The notes below the pieces were generated by a model. That model made no database searches, was not told the origin of the DNA, and was given only the letters and a program-made list of their open reading frames with translations. Below, piece after piece: positions 55,561 to 64,000 of a DNA stretch of 64,000 bases. Positions within the stretch are counted from its first letter, which is position 1. Each line of letters begins with the position of its first letter. The translations under genes and the position numbers were made by a program. Source of the stretch: Isoetes taiwanensis (taxonomy: Eukaryota; Streptophyta; Lycopodiopsida; Isoetales; Isoetaceae); the NCBI GenBank assembly GCA_021234155.1, contig JAJEKV010000008.1:17088006-17152005 (forward strand), given 5' to 3'.

Positions 55561-56399
55561 TTGTTTGAGACCACTGGGAGCACGCCCTTCCATCAGTCGA
55601 GGTTTGGGGCCCTCGTCTCTTTGGTGACTGGAATGACTTGGGCAGTGCGAAGGCATTTTTGGCACGGGCACTTGGGGTGAAACCTTCCGGTCCCCTATCG
55701 ATTCCTTGCTGCGAAATCGGATTCTTGCCACTTCAGTGGGCAGCCCTTGATGAACACATCGTCTATTTTGAAGGAAAGTGGTTACTATGGGTGATGCTCG
55801 GCTCCCTTTTGAAAACAAACTGTGGCAATGGGTCATGGCTCGGGGCCCTGTTGGAGGGGTAAGAGATCGATGGCTCGCCCGGATGGAACGTCGGCAGAGC
55901 ACAGTGCGTCGCAGGTGGACCTGGCCGACGATCGTGGCGACTGCGGGAGTACCTAGATGCTTGCTTCCTTGGCAAGCTCACGGGACCCCCGCGCTCTAGA
56001 GCACGCCAAAACGACCCATTACAAGGAGCACATCAACCGTGTTAGCGGGGCCCACAGCTCTACCTGCGTTCCCAAACTGCCCCTTTTGAAAAGCGCGGAC
56101 TCATTGCCTCCATTCCTGCGGTGCCCACCATCTTCGTGAGGCGAGGCGGGTGGATTGGGGAGCCCCGCGGGCGAGCTCTGTCGGTCTTTATCAAATAGGT
56201 GCCATTGAGGATGAGTCTCACACTTTCGAGTTGCCCAACGTTCAAGAAGATCCGGGCGAATCGCTCCCCTTAGTGCGGCGGACTTGCCCTTACATTTGCC
56301 GATGAACACACCGCCGTCGATGCGTGCCACAGTCGCATATCATTCGGAGGTAATCTGATCCGGGGTTACCTTTGCCCCCTTGGCTCACCGATTAGGGCA
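55561..56399 (+). pseudogene. LINE ORF2 C-terminal region
   Basis: Fragmented frames (55638-55862, 55778-55999) continue the element. A segment near 56190-56300 (GAIEDESHTFEL, CPYICR) corresponds to the region where plant LINEs have a C-terminal zinc finger. No complete motif. Confidence 0.5.
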
Positions 56400-56634
56400 C
56401 TACGGGTCTGGTGCATGACTATATATTTGGGTGTTTTTGCATTTTATATGTTAGGACGGTTTGTCAAGAGGGGTGATTGTTTGCCACGGTTTTCCCTCGA
56501 AAACCCTTCTCGGCGGGGGTTTTAATCCCGATGTCCGGCTTCTTTGTGTTTTTTGTATTGGGTCCCATAGACCCGATTGGTCTCCGATCACGATAAAAAT
56601 ACCTTCCTTCCTTCCTTCCTTCCTTCCTTCCTTT
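56400..56634 (+). other. LINE 3' end: inner hairpin module, terminal core, (CTTC)n tail
   Basis: GGTTTTCCCTCGAAAACCC (56500-56515 region) and GGGGGTTTTAATCCC form the inner module. They are followed by GGGTCCCATAGACC, CGATTGGTCTCCGATCACGA, TAAAAA and (CTTC)8 at 56602-56634. The outer stem is not preserved here. Confidence 0.8.
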
Positions 56635-57969
56635 AACAGCCATTAATAATGTCAAAGCTTGTAGAAAAATTGAATTCACTTTCAAAAGCATTCCATATAT
56701 GTTTTATATTTTCCATCAACTCTTTTGACGATAAATGTTGGCATATAATGTAGCATTTGATATGTAACCTTGCAACGTAAAGTTGGGGGTTTTTTTTTTT
56801 TTTTTTTTTTGGGAGGGAGGGGAGAGGAGGGGAGACTCCCCGGATCACTATGGCCAACTTTCGTCCCTGTTCGACGGGTCAGTCTCGCAGTCAGGCAGGC
56901 TTATATCATTACGCCGATGAGCTTACCTTTGCGCACCTCTGTTACTCTTTAGGAGGCATCCACCCGGGGGGAGGGGGAGGGGGGCATTTTGACTTATGTC
57001 GAGCCCATATCAAAGCAAAAATGTCATGCGGTTGGCTTCCTCTCCTCCGACGTTTCCTCTGCTTTGGCTGATAACCAGTTTGTTGGATTTTCGTGGCTGG
57101 GATGATGCCATGTGGCAGCGAAATGCTCTCCCCCTAACTTTACATAGGAGAATGGGTGCCCTCAGGCCCCTACATGGGGTACGGACTAGGCTCACCCTGC
57201 CAGGCTCGCCAGGCCCTTACCCAGCGTAGGGAACTGCAAGCGCCCATTATCTCTAACATTAAGCATTTAATAGATTTCACAAAGGTATATGTCAATCTAT
57301 GCAATGTATCATTGCTAATATGGCATTTACATATTGAACAATTTCTTACATTGCCAATGTGCAAAGAAAAAGCTCAGAATGGTACAACATTGGCAAAACC
57401 ATGGCCCATCGAGCAAAATAACTGACATTTCAGTGTATTGCAGCAATGATCTTGGAAGGCTAGAACTGAATTTTTACTGCTTTCAAAAGTGACTTTCTAG
57501 TGCTTTCGTACTATACTGTTGGTTTGTTCATACTATGTGATGAAATAAGAGCAAATTATCTTACCTTAAATGGAGAATTCATGAACTGCCCATGGTATCC
57601 TGAATAAAGAAAGTACAAACTATGACATGCATAAAGAAGAAATGTAGACTTATTGTCATATACTCTAAAAATAACCAATTTGAAGATGGTGCAGAGAGCT
57701 TTAGGCGATGGAAGATTGACTTATATGCATAGCACCTACGTAAGACAATGGTTATGAAATCTTGTATACAAATTGGTCTTTCGGCAAAAGTTGGGCGAGC
57801 GGACTGGGAGTGGAGGCTAAAAGAGAGAAGGCAAAATTCAAAATTCGTATTCGATACTCCCGTAAGGTCAAAATTTGTGTTCAATAGCCACAACCAGTAT
57901 CCCGCAAGGGGGAGAGGGAACGCCGCATGCGGTGTTACATGCGGCATTCTGGGCACATTTCCCAATACC
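56635..57969. other. No supported gene; T-tract at 56790-56810
   Basis: The segment 56810-57230 is GC-rich and has open plus frames without recognisable motifs. It may be an unassigned retroelement piece starting at the poly-T/G tract (reverse of a poly-A tail). 57240-57969 is AT-rich with no support for a gene. Confidence 0.35.
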
Positions 57970-58080
57970 TTGTCTTTTTAAAAAAGAAGATTGGTAGTTC
58001 ACTTAGCAAAGTTGCGTGACTTGCAATTAAAAGGTTGCGAATTCGAGCCTAGCTTTGTGCAATTATCCTTTTGAATTCAT
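57970..58080 (+). mobile_element. tRNA-derived SINE head
   Basis: TTGGTAGTTCACTTAGCAAAG resembles a pol III A box region, and GGTTGCGAATTCGAGCC 34 bp later resembles a B box (GGTTCGAATCC pattern). No full cloverleaf can be drawn, so a tRNA gene is excluded. Downstream the motif TATGGTCGTCAC..TCATCC and GAGTCTTCAAA is repeated (58117-58220). Confidence 0.5.
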
Positions 58081-58378
58081 GTGATGACCATATTTGTATA
58101 TACGAGTATAATACTCCTATGGTCGTCACTTCATCCCCCTCCTATGACGGCGCCGAGTCTTCAAATACCCGTATGGTCGTCACATCATCCACATCCTACG
58201 ACAGGTTGAGTCTTCAAAGCTGAAGCCGGAGTAGTGAGACTTGGTTGTCTGGGTAACTTTGATGGAGATAATTTTATCAGGAGCATCAGATTTCGGGCAG
58301 CTACACAAGTCTGGTCGCTTGGGGAGTATCCTTCACAATCAGCCAAATAATAAAGACAATGCGGTAGAAACTTGAGGT
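58081..58378. other. Short repeats, no gene
   Basis: Two copies of a block of about 60 bp (CTATGGTCGTCACTTCATCC and GTATGGTCGTCACATCATCC ... GAGTCTTCAAA). Confidence 0.45.
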
Positions 58379-59560
58379 CTAAAATTTCTTGAACTTAAAA
58401 TTCTCATGATTATCAATCTCGATTGGTGGTGGATGTGTAGTTAGTCGATCTGGAAATTGATTCAACATATATGATTCCAACAAAGAGACATGGACACCAG
58501 ATGAAGTCGAAACTGATGGCGGAAGCTCTAGACAGAAAGCGGCATCACAAACTTGGCCAATCATCTTATAGCGACCCAAGTACCGATAGTTGAACTTGTT
58601 ACAGGGATGAGCTATTGGCAGATCGCGATGAAGAGTCAAACAAGATCATCAACTATAAAAGGAGGAGCACCTTCACAGTGCTAATCTGCGTGATAACGAT
58701 AACCTGCGTGATAACGATAACTTGCTTGGTCCTAGAGAAGATGGTGCTGAAGATCATCCTGGAGCGTGCGGAGCTTCTCAAGCCGGGCCTCGGCACTGGG
58801 ATTGATTGAGTCATATCCAGGAGCAATGAAAAACCACCAAAAATGCATGCCAAAACGAGCAAAGAATGGTGTCTGGCCTTTGGAAGCATGGACAGAATTA
58901 TTATAAGCAAATTTTCCAAGGGGTAGCATATCAACCCAGTCATCCTGTTGATACTTGATGAAGGATCGCAAATACTGCTCAAGTGTTTGATTAGTGCGTT
59001 CCACTTATTCATTGTGTTCTAGGTGATGTCCGAAAGAGAGTGAACGTTCCACATGCAAGAGTTACAGAAGACGCTTCCAAAAACTAGCAACAAACTAGGG
59101 ACTGCAGTCATTGACAATGGTATCTGGTAAGCCATGAAGTCAGACTATCTTTTGAAAGCAAGAGAACGATAATGGCTTCAATAGAGATAAAAGTGCTGCA
59201 AGGAATGAAATATGTCATCTTGAAAAAACGATCAATGACAACAGGATAGCGTCATGGACCTGAAAAGATGAAAGCTCGACAATGAAACCCACTGAAATAT
59301 GCTTCCAAGGACTGGTTGGAACTGGTAAAGGCTGAAGCAGGCCATGTGAAAAGCGCTTGGGAGCTTTCACGACAGCAAGTGTCACATGAGCGTTAAAACA
59401 TCTCAGCAGTGTTGCGGAGACTTGACCACTAATAATCTCGAGCAATGAGTTCCAGAGTCTTGGCAATCCCAGTGTAGCCAGAATATACAGCAGTCAATTT
59501 TGAGCCTCAAAATGATCATAGTTCAACCGCATTCGCTAAGGAGATGATGTTGTGCCAAGA
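58379..59560 (-). pseudogene. Ty3/Gypsy integrase fragment of a second family
   Basis: On the minus strand from right to left: HGLLQPLPVPTSPWKHISV with GFIVEL (59330-59270), MERTNQTLEQYLRSFI with DWVDMLPLGKFAYNNSVHAS (59004-58900), then CNKFNYRYLGRYKMIGQV and AFCLELPPSV, VHVSLLESY (58590-58440). This is the core and C-terminal part of a Gypsy integrase, distinct in sequence from the element at 16881-38451. Stops and frameshifts interrupt it; no LTRs were found. Confidence 0.85.
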
Positions 59561-59569
59561 TGGCAACAA

Positions 59570-60080
59570 TTACAGAGGTTTGCAAGTCATGCTTAATATT
59601 AATTTTAATCCAACAAATAGAGATAGCATGACCCCCATGTAGACATATGTTCCTATGCTTCCATATGTTCCATAAACTAGTAAAAAAGTATTATAAAACT
59701 CATCTCCATTCATCAAGAAATCAATCAGATTGTTTGGTTTACTTATAGAAAGAGTATCATCACACCAAGTCCATAAAGGATCCAAATATGCTCCGTAGAT
59801 TCAATATGATTACAACCAAGGGGGCAGTTTGTAAGTATAGGATTGAGACCAGATTTATGTCTACTGGGATTGAAATGTCTAGCCACACTCTCCAAGTTAG
59901 ATAAGCTTTTGTTGGCCAATAACCATATGAAATAAGAAACCTTAGGAAGGCCAATATACTATCAAGCCAGAAAGGATTTTGTTTAGGGTCATCTTCTATC
60001 CTCTTCTTCTTCTTCGACCATTTTACTGGCCCTTTTATAAGCTTTTCTTCAATAAGAGAAGGCACGGGCTTTGTTCTCCT
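59570..60080 (-). pseudogene. LINE C-terminal zinc-binding fragment (zf-RVT)
   Basis: Read on the minus strand across frames, 59900-59740 gives CPLGCNHIESTEHIWI, the CP.C....E...H.W pattern of the zf-RVT domain at the end of plant LINE ORF2. Preceding frames (LTWRVWLDISIP, GYWPTKAYLTW) fit the region upstream. Fragment only. Confidence 0.55.
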
Positions 60081-61284
60081 TACCCCTTTGTAAATTAGTC
60101 TGAGTATTCTAATATCAGTGACAACCTTTTCTATAACACTTATTAGAGTTCAAGGCTCTATCTCATTAAGCAAATCAGTCAAGTCTACTTTCATCAGCCA
60201 TATGCAACCTCCAAAGTTACCTTGAATGTGCCTCAAACATGTATGGGAAGTCCGCCCATGCCTAAATCCATGAGACCGGAGAGAAAACCGAGGCTCAAAT
60301 ATTGGCTCATGAATCATAAGCAAAGCTCCTGCACAATTACAGCTTGGAAATCTAGAGTGGGAGGTGGGTTCCTCTTCTTCTTGGGTTTTTCTATGACCCC
60401 AGGCTCCTTTGGCTTCTTCGGCTGTATAACATAAATCTCACCTATTCCACCCCACCTGTAATTTGAACTTACCACCGAATCTCTCAATGCCTCAAGCTGG
60501 GTCAAAGTAAAAGTATCAACACAGGCCTTGAAGGAAAATAAATTCATGTTGCAGCAAACCCTCTGGTAAGTTGTGATCCAAAGGTCAATATTTTCTAGAT
60601 AGCAACTTAAATGTTTGTATACTGCATCTGGATTCTGGTAACTAAAAATCCACAGTTGTGTGCATGTGTCAACAGTTCAAAAATTGGCAGCAGACCCGAT
60701 TGATCCAGGGTCACAGAAACCGACCTTCTCCTTTGCCAGACACGCCATTCCTGTGCCGAATGATTGGATTGAGCTGCATCTTGCTATATTTTTAGCTTCA
60801 AGGAGTGCCAAGGCATGTCTGATGAGGCTGAGGGGCAGGCTACGCCATGCTCTAAGCAAATGCATTAGGCACTCCCTTCTACCTAATGGAGTCAGAGGTG
60901 ACAATCATAATGACGCTTTCCTTTGTATTGCATCGACCCCCTTAGTTGAGCTCAGATATGGAGTTGTGGCAATTTTCTTGTGTTGGTTAGCGAATTTGCA
61001 CAGCGGCTGCCCAGCAACACTGGCGACCGCCAATTTACAGGCAACAACAAGTTTGGAGTAGTTTCTGGCATATTCTAGGCATATTCTGGCATATGCTTAG
61101 AATATTCCAAAATCCCACATGAGCTAGGGTTTTCCCCCTAGGGGCAACCCAAAAAAACTGAGAAATATATCTGATTGTTGGAAAGGCTAAACACTTTTTG
61201 AATAATTATTTCAGTTGCAGATTCTTAATGATCATATTTCTTAATGTCCAATATCCAACCCTTCAAAGTAAACTATGGATTTCC
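60081..61284. other. Unassigned; several frames, none convincing
   Basis: A minus frame at 60314-60547 (ending in a lysine/proline-rich stretch) may continue LINE ORF2. A plus frame at 60660-61061 (133 codons) contains cysteine pairs but no recognised motif. I would not call either a gene. Confidence 0.3.
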
Positions 61285-61440
61285 CCAATACCATATTTGG
61301 TTGGTTGTTGGCCAAGACGTTCGCAAAGGTGCATATGAGAGAAGACCAGTTTATCAGATTCCCCCAATACCATGTTTGGTTGTTGCCCAAGACACTTGCA
61401 AAGGTGCATACGAGAGAGGACCAATGTATCAGTTTTGTTT
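61285..61440. repeat. Tandem duplication of about 80 bp
   Basis: CCCCAATACCATATTTGGTT...GCAAAGGTGCATATGAGAGA and CCCCAATACCATGTTTGGTT...GCAAAGGTGCATACGAGAGA follow one another. Confidence 0.8.
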
Positions 61441-61794
61441 TCGAATTTCAACATTGGAATGATCATGGCATCTTGGTATAGAATCTTACCAAACCCTTTT
61501 TTGGGTATGCTAGTCATCCAATCTGAATTATAGAAAGTGCTAAGTTGCCTTCTGAAACCCAAAAAATGTTTGCTTTTCTTTTCTTTCTCCAATTTATAAG
61601 GCATGAGTTGCTGCGTATCATAGATGGATTGCTCACAAATTTGATCGTCGCTCCTCTTCTTAATCGATTATGGCGCTACGACAAAAAAAATAGAAAAGTT
61701 CTCTGAAAAAAGGGGAATAAATATGACCGTCCACATTAATTTTCGGCTACTTATGACTTGCTACTATCGTAGATCATGAAGATCTCTTTTTATA

Positions 61795-61860
61795 AAACTT
61801 TATGGAAACCTCCCTAAGTTAGCACATGTGGAAACCTCCCCAGGCTTCAAAGGAAAGCTG
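61795..61860 (+). repeat. GGAAACCTCCCC repeat, copy 3
   Basis: TTATGGAAACCTCCCTAAGT and GTGGAAACCTCCCCAGGCTT, the left half of the palindromic repeat also seen at 50395 and 43901; the inverted half is missing. Confidence 0.65.
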
Positions 61861-62295
61861 GCCAGTCTGTGGCAAAGTCAGACTATCTGGCATTAAGGAT
61901 GGGTTTTACAGCCGTAAGCACTGAACTCAGTTCTGTTAGATGTCTAGATTTTTTAAAAGAGTGATGCACTGCCTTGAATTTAATAGCTTCAATTTAGCTA
62001 GGTCAAAACAAGTTAGACACAGAAACTTAATTGGTACTACATATGATGATTTTTTGTGTTCACATCAATGCAACCCGTGAAGCATGATGGCCTCATCTAG
62101 CATGTCAGTAGAGCAACAATGTGTGAAATAGCTATATCCTATTCTACCATTTTGAGAACCATAATTGCAAAGAGATAATTTTTCGATACTGTTGTGCAAA
62201 ACAATTTTAGAAGCATTTAATTTGCAAATGTAGCACCTCTAACAAGATATGTCTACCGGTGTAGGGAACACCATACAGGGGACAAATATGACTTC
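61861..62295. other. No gene
   Basis: Nothing recognised. Confidence 0.3.
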
Positions 62296-62432
62296 CATTC
62301 TAGAAGGAGCTCGCATGAAAACGACAAAAACCTCCCCGATGAGACGTTGATGAAGAACCCCGCCTAATATAGCGATCTCCCAAAGAAGGCATGCATGCAT
62401 GCAAGACATGCATGCTCGCTCCTTCTAGAATG
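62296..62432. repeat. Imperfect 22-bp inverted repeat with 93-bp loop
   Basis: CATTCTAGAAGGAGCTCGCA (62296-62315, extending to 62317) faces its inverted copy at 62411-62432 with two mismatches. The right arm and the following CGATCCGAG..CGGATCG palindrome (62434-62454) are shared with 14933-14985. A small hairpin RNA is possible, but a transposon terminus is equally likely. Confidence 0.6.
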
Positions 62433-62668
62433 TCGATCCGAGGGCTCGGATCGATGGCATAGTTATATGGTCCGCTCTTTGGAAGATGAATTTAAGGATG
62501 TTGTGGTTATAAGGTGTGCATACATCGTTTTTGGGCCATTTCTCATTCGACTGCTTTGATAAGTTGCTCAACTAACTATGATCTTGATACATTCCTCTAT
62601 GGTGGTTATTTGTAGTACTGTTCGTGTTTTGTAATGTTCATGATGAGTACAATGTAAATTGTAGGTCT

Positions 62669-63858
62669 GATAGATGAAAATGTGTTTCTTGGCGCTCAGC
62701 GGCTAGGGCGGCCGTGAGAGAAGGGCCGCCCCTCTCTCTCTCCTTCTGGCACTGCCGCATCAAATTAGAAGCTTACTAGGGACGTTTTCGGATGCTAGCA
62801 GAGGAATTGGCAGGCTTATGGAGGAAATCTTGCAATTTGACTCATGTTTTTCCTTGGAGTAGCTTTGTGGCGGATCCTTCCAGGTTTTGTGTTATGCCAC
62901 TAACGTGGCTTTTCTTCTCTTTGCTTCCATCGAAGCATAATGTTATCTGTCCCGGATTGGGAAGAATCAAGCAAATCCGACAGGGGAGGCAGATTCTTTT
63001 CCTTTTATGCAGAGGCACACCGAAATGGCGAATCTTGGCCTATAAGGTGGAGTAGATCTGATGCTAACCTGGTAAGATAAGCTGCTTCTGGTTTTAGCAT
63101 CGAAATTCTTAGTTTTGAGGTTTTGTCCTATGAGGCTGCTATTTCCTTCTCCTGTACTTTCTTACTAGCAGAAAGATTCAGGTTTACCAAGATTGATCAG
63201 AATTTTCTTTCAAATCAGAAGGTTTCTTGTGTGATTTTTAGAAGTATTAAGGACAGGGCAGAATACTGTGGTAGAATACTGTATGACAGGGCAGAAAATT
63301 TCTTCAAGTGCTGATACTTGATTTAAATTCCAAAAAAACCTGGTGCTTTCTCAAGTATTCATGCTTGGATAGCCGCTCAAATACTGATGTTTGAGTGTAC
63401 ATTTTGGTACTGATAAGCCAAATTACAGGTTTCCATTCCAAGTACTGATAAGCTTGGAATAGGTTCACTCGATACTGATATGTCGAGATACTTGGAATTT
63501 CATACTATACTGATGCAGTTATACATATATCCAGAGCTTAGCATCGAGCAATACCATATAACTTCCTCCACTTCTTATTACTTTTGGATCTTATGCTGTG
63601 AGTCTTCAGATATTGAAAGATTTTTCGGGAGCCTTCTTTCCTAGCATCATCTTGGCTATATACTCTGGTTACCATATGGGAGGATTCTATGCGCTTAATT
63701 TATATCAGCTTATAGAGCAGAATAAGTTTGGTGCACATAAAGGACGAAGATGTTGAGATTACTCCTATAGTAATCCTTTATGTGTTTCTAAAACAATGTA
63801 CTTCTTATTTCATATAATAAAAAATTTCCCGTTCTCTCAAAAAAAAAAAATAAATAAA
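62669..63858 (+). mobile_element. Poly(A)-tailed retroposon of 1.19 kb with 14-bp target duplication
   Basis: TAAATTGTAGGTCT occurs at 62655-62668 and again at 63859-63872. Between them lies a unit with a GC-rich start (CGGCTAGGGCGGCCGTGAGA, CTCTCTCTCTCC) and a 3' end ATATAATAAAAAATTT ... CTCTC followed by A(12) and (TAAA)n. This is the mark of LINE-mediated retroposition. It encodes no recognised protein; the longest frame is 62792-63055 (87 codons). It could be a retrocopy of a host transcript, a long noncoding RNA, or a non-autonomous retroposon family. Confidence 0.82.
63304..63487 (+). repeat. Row of short hairpins with a shared loop
   Basis: Six stem-loops in 184 bp. TCAAGT/ACTTGA around GCTGAT (63304-63321); CAAG/CTTG around TATTCATG (63352-63367); CTCAAA/TTTGAG around TACTGATG (63376-63395); TTTGG/CCAAA around TACTGATAAG (63403-63422); ATTCCAAG/CTTGGAAT around TACTGATAAG (63435-63460); CTCGA/TCGAG around TACTGATATG (63468-63487). 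Stems are perfect and all different; loops are nearly constant. A further TACTGATG without a good stem follows at 63508-63515. Confidence 0.8.
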
Positions 63859-63872
63859 TAAATTGTAGGTCT

Positions 63873-64000
63873 CTTGTGTTGGGCTTTGACAAACAAGCTC
63901 ATCTACAACAATCACTAAAACGTCTTGTACATTGCAGGAACAAATTTATATTCCTGGATTTCTCTGTTGCCTATGGTTGTAAGTTCATTAATCCACACTT
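63873..64000. other. Window end, nothing recognised
   Basis: Short noncoding flank beyond the retroposon's target duplication. Confidence 0.3.

Larger units (their letters stand above)
51055..56634 (+). mobile_element. LINE (non-LTR retrotransposon), 5.6 kb, decayed
   Basis: Order on the plus strand: repeated 5' region, ORF1, endonuclease, reverse transcriptase, C-terminal region, 3' untranslated region with hairpin module, terminal core, (CTTC)n tail. It is far more GC-rich than its surroundings. All coding parts are frame-shifted. It supplies the full-length context for the LINE tails elsewhere in the window. APE-type endonuclease places it among ordinary eukaryotic LINEs; the clade is not determined. 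Confidence 0.85.

Noticed and set aside
57985-58060. A tRNA gene on the plus strand
   Set aside because: Pol III box-like motifs only; no cloverleaf. Called a SINE head instead.
60660-61061. Plus-strand 133-codon frame as a gene
   Set aside because: No recognised motif, no splice or promoter support, and surrounded by LINE debris.

Overview
This is nuclear DNA of a land plant. Two genes look intact and have introns with GT..AG borders: a CASP-like membrane protein at 11473-12276 (minus) and a family 61 glycosyltransferase at 39480-41149 (minus). A third, a NAC transcription factor remnant at 45050-46090 (minus), is broken. Nearly everything else is transposable elements, many nested. The large, element-dense layout and LINE 3' tails that end in a different microsatellite at each site would suit a fern or another large-genome seedless plant, but that placement is a guess.

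Layout. 1-2438 is the 3' end of a Ty3/Gypsy element: the end of pol, a purine tract and a 1.57 kb LTR. 2439-10700 is AT-rich with a foldback element (4185-5613), a minus-strand LINE remnant (6012-7000) and a distant inverted duplication (7557-7834 / 10192-10450). 11473-12276 is the CASP-like gene. 13556-15000 is a decayed Ty1/Copia fragment. 16881-38451 is a second Gypsy element of the same family, 21.6 kb long, bounded by a CACAA target duplication. Upstream of gag it carries extra reading frames. One is a long frame whose C-terminal part is clearly a histone H3 fold; another is an intact 196-codon frame of unknown function. Its gag is split by an 8.85 kb terminal-inverted-repeat element (23716-32568, target duplication TAT), which itself contains two arrays of one 19-bp minisatellite on either side of a large palindrome.

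38457-38640 has three tandem tRNA-like units. The glycosyltransferase follows, with a tandemly duplicated upstream region (41330-42245). The NAC remnant is next to a 3.48 kb Copia element (46166-49645, target duplication GAGGC) that has near-identical LTRs but no gag. 51055-56634 is a GC-rich, decayed LINE with repeated 5' monomers, ORF1, endonuclease, reverse transcriptase and a microsatellite tail. 57970-61500 holds a SINE head and fragments of Gypsy and LINE pol. 62669-63858 is a 1.2 kb poly(A)-tailed retroposon with a 14-bp target duplication.

The most interesting signals are: the histone H3 module inside a giant Gypsy element; a dispersed LINE 3' terminus whose outer hairpin stem differs between copies but stays self-complementary; and a row of short hairpins in the 62.7-63.9 kb retroposon with different stems but nearly the same loop (TACTGAT...).
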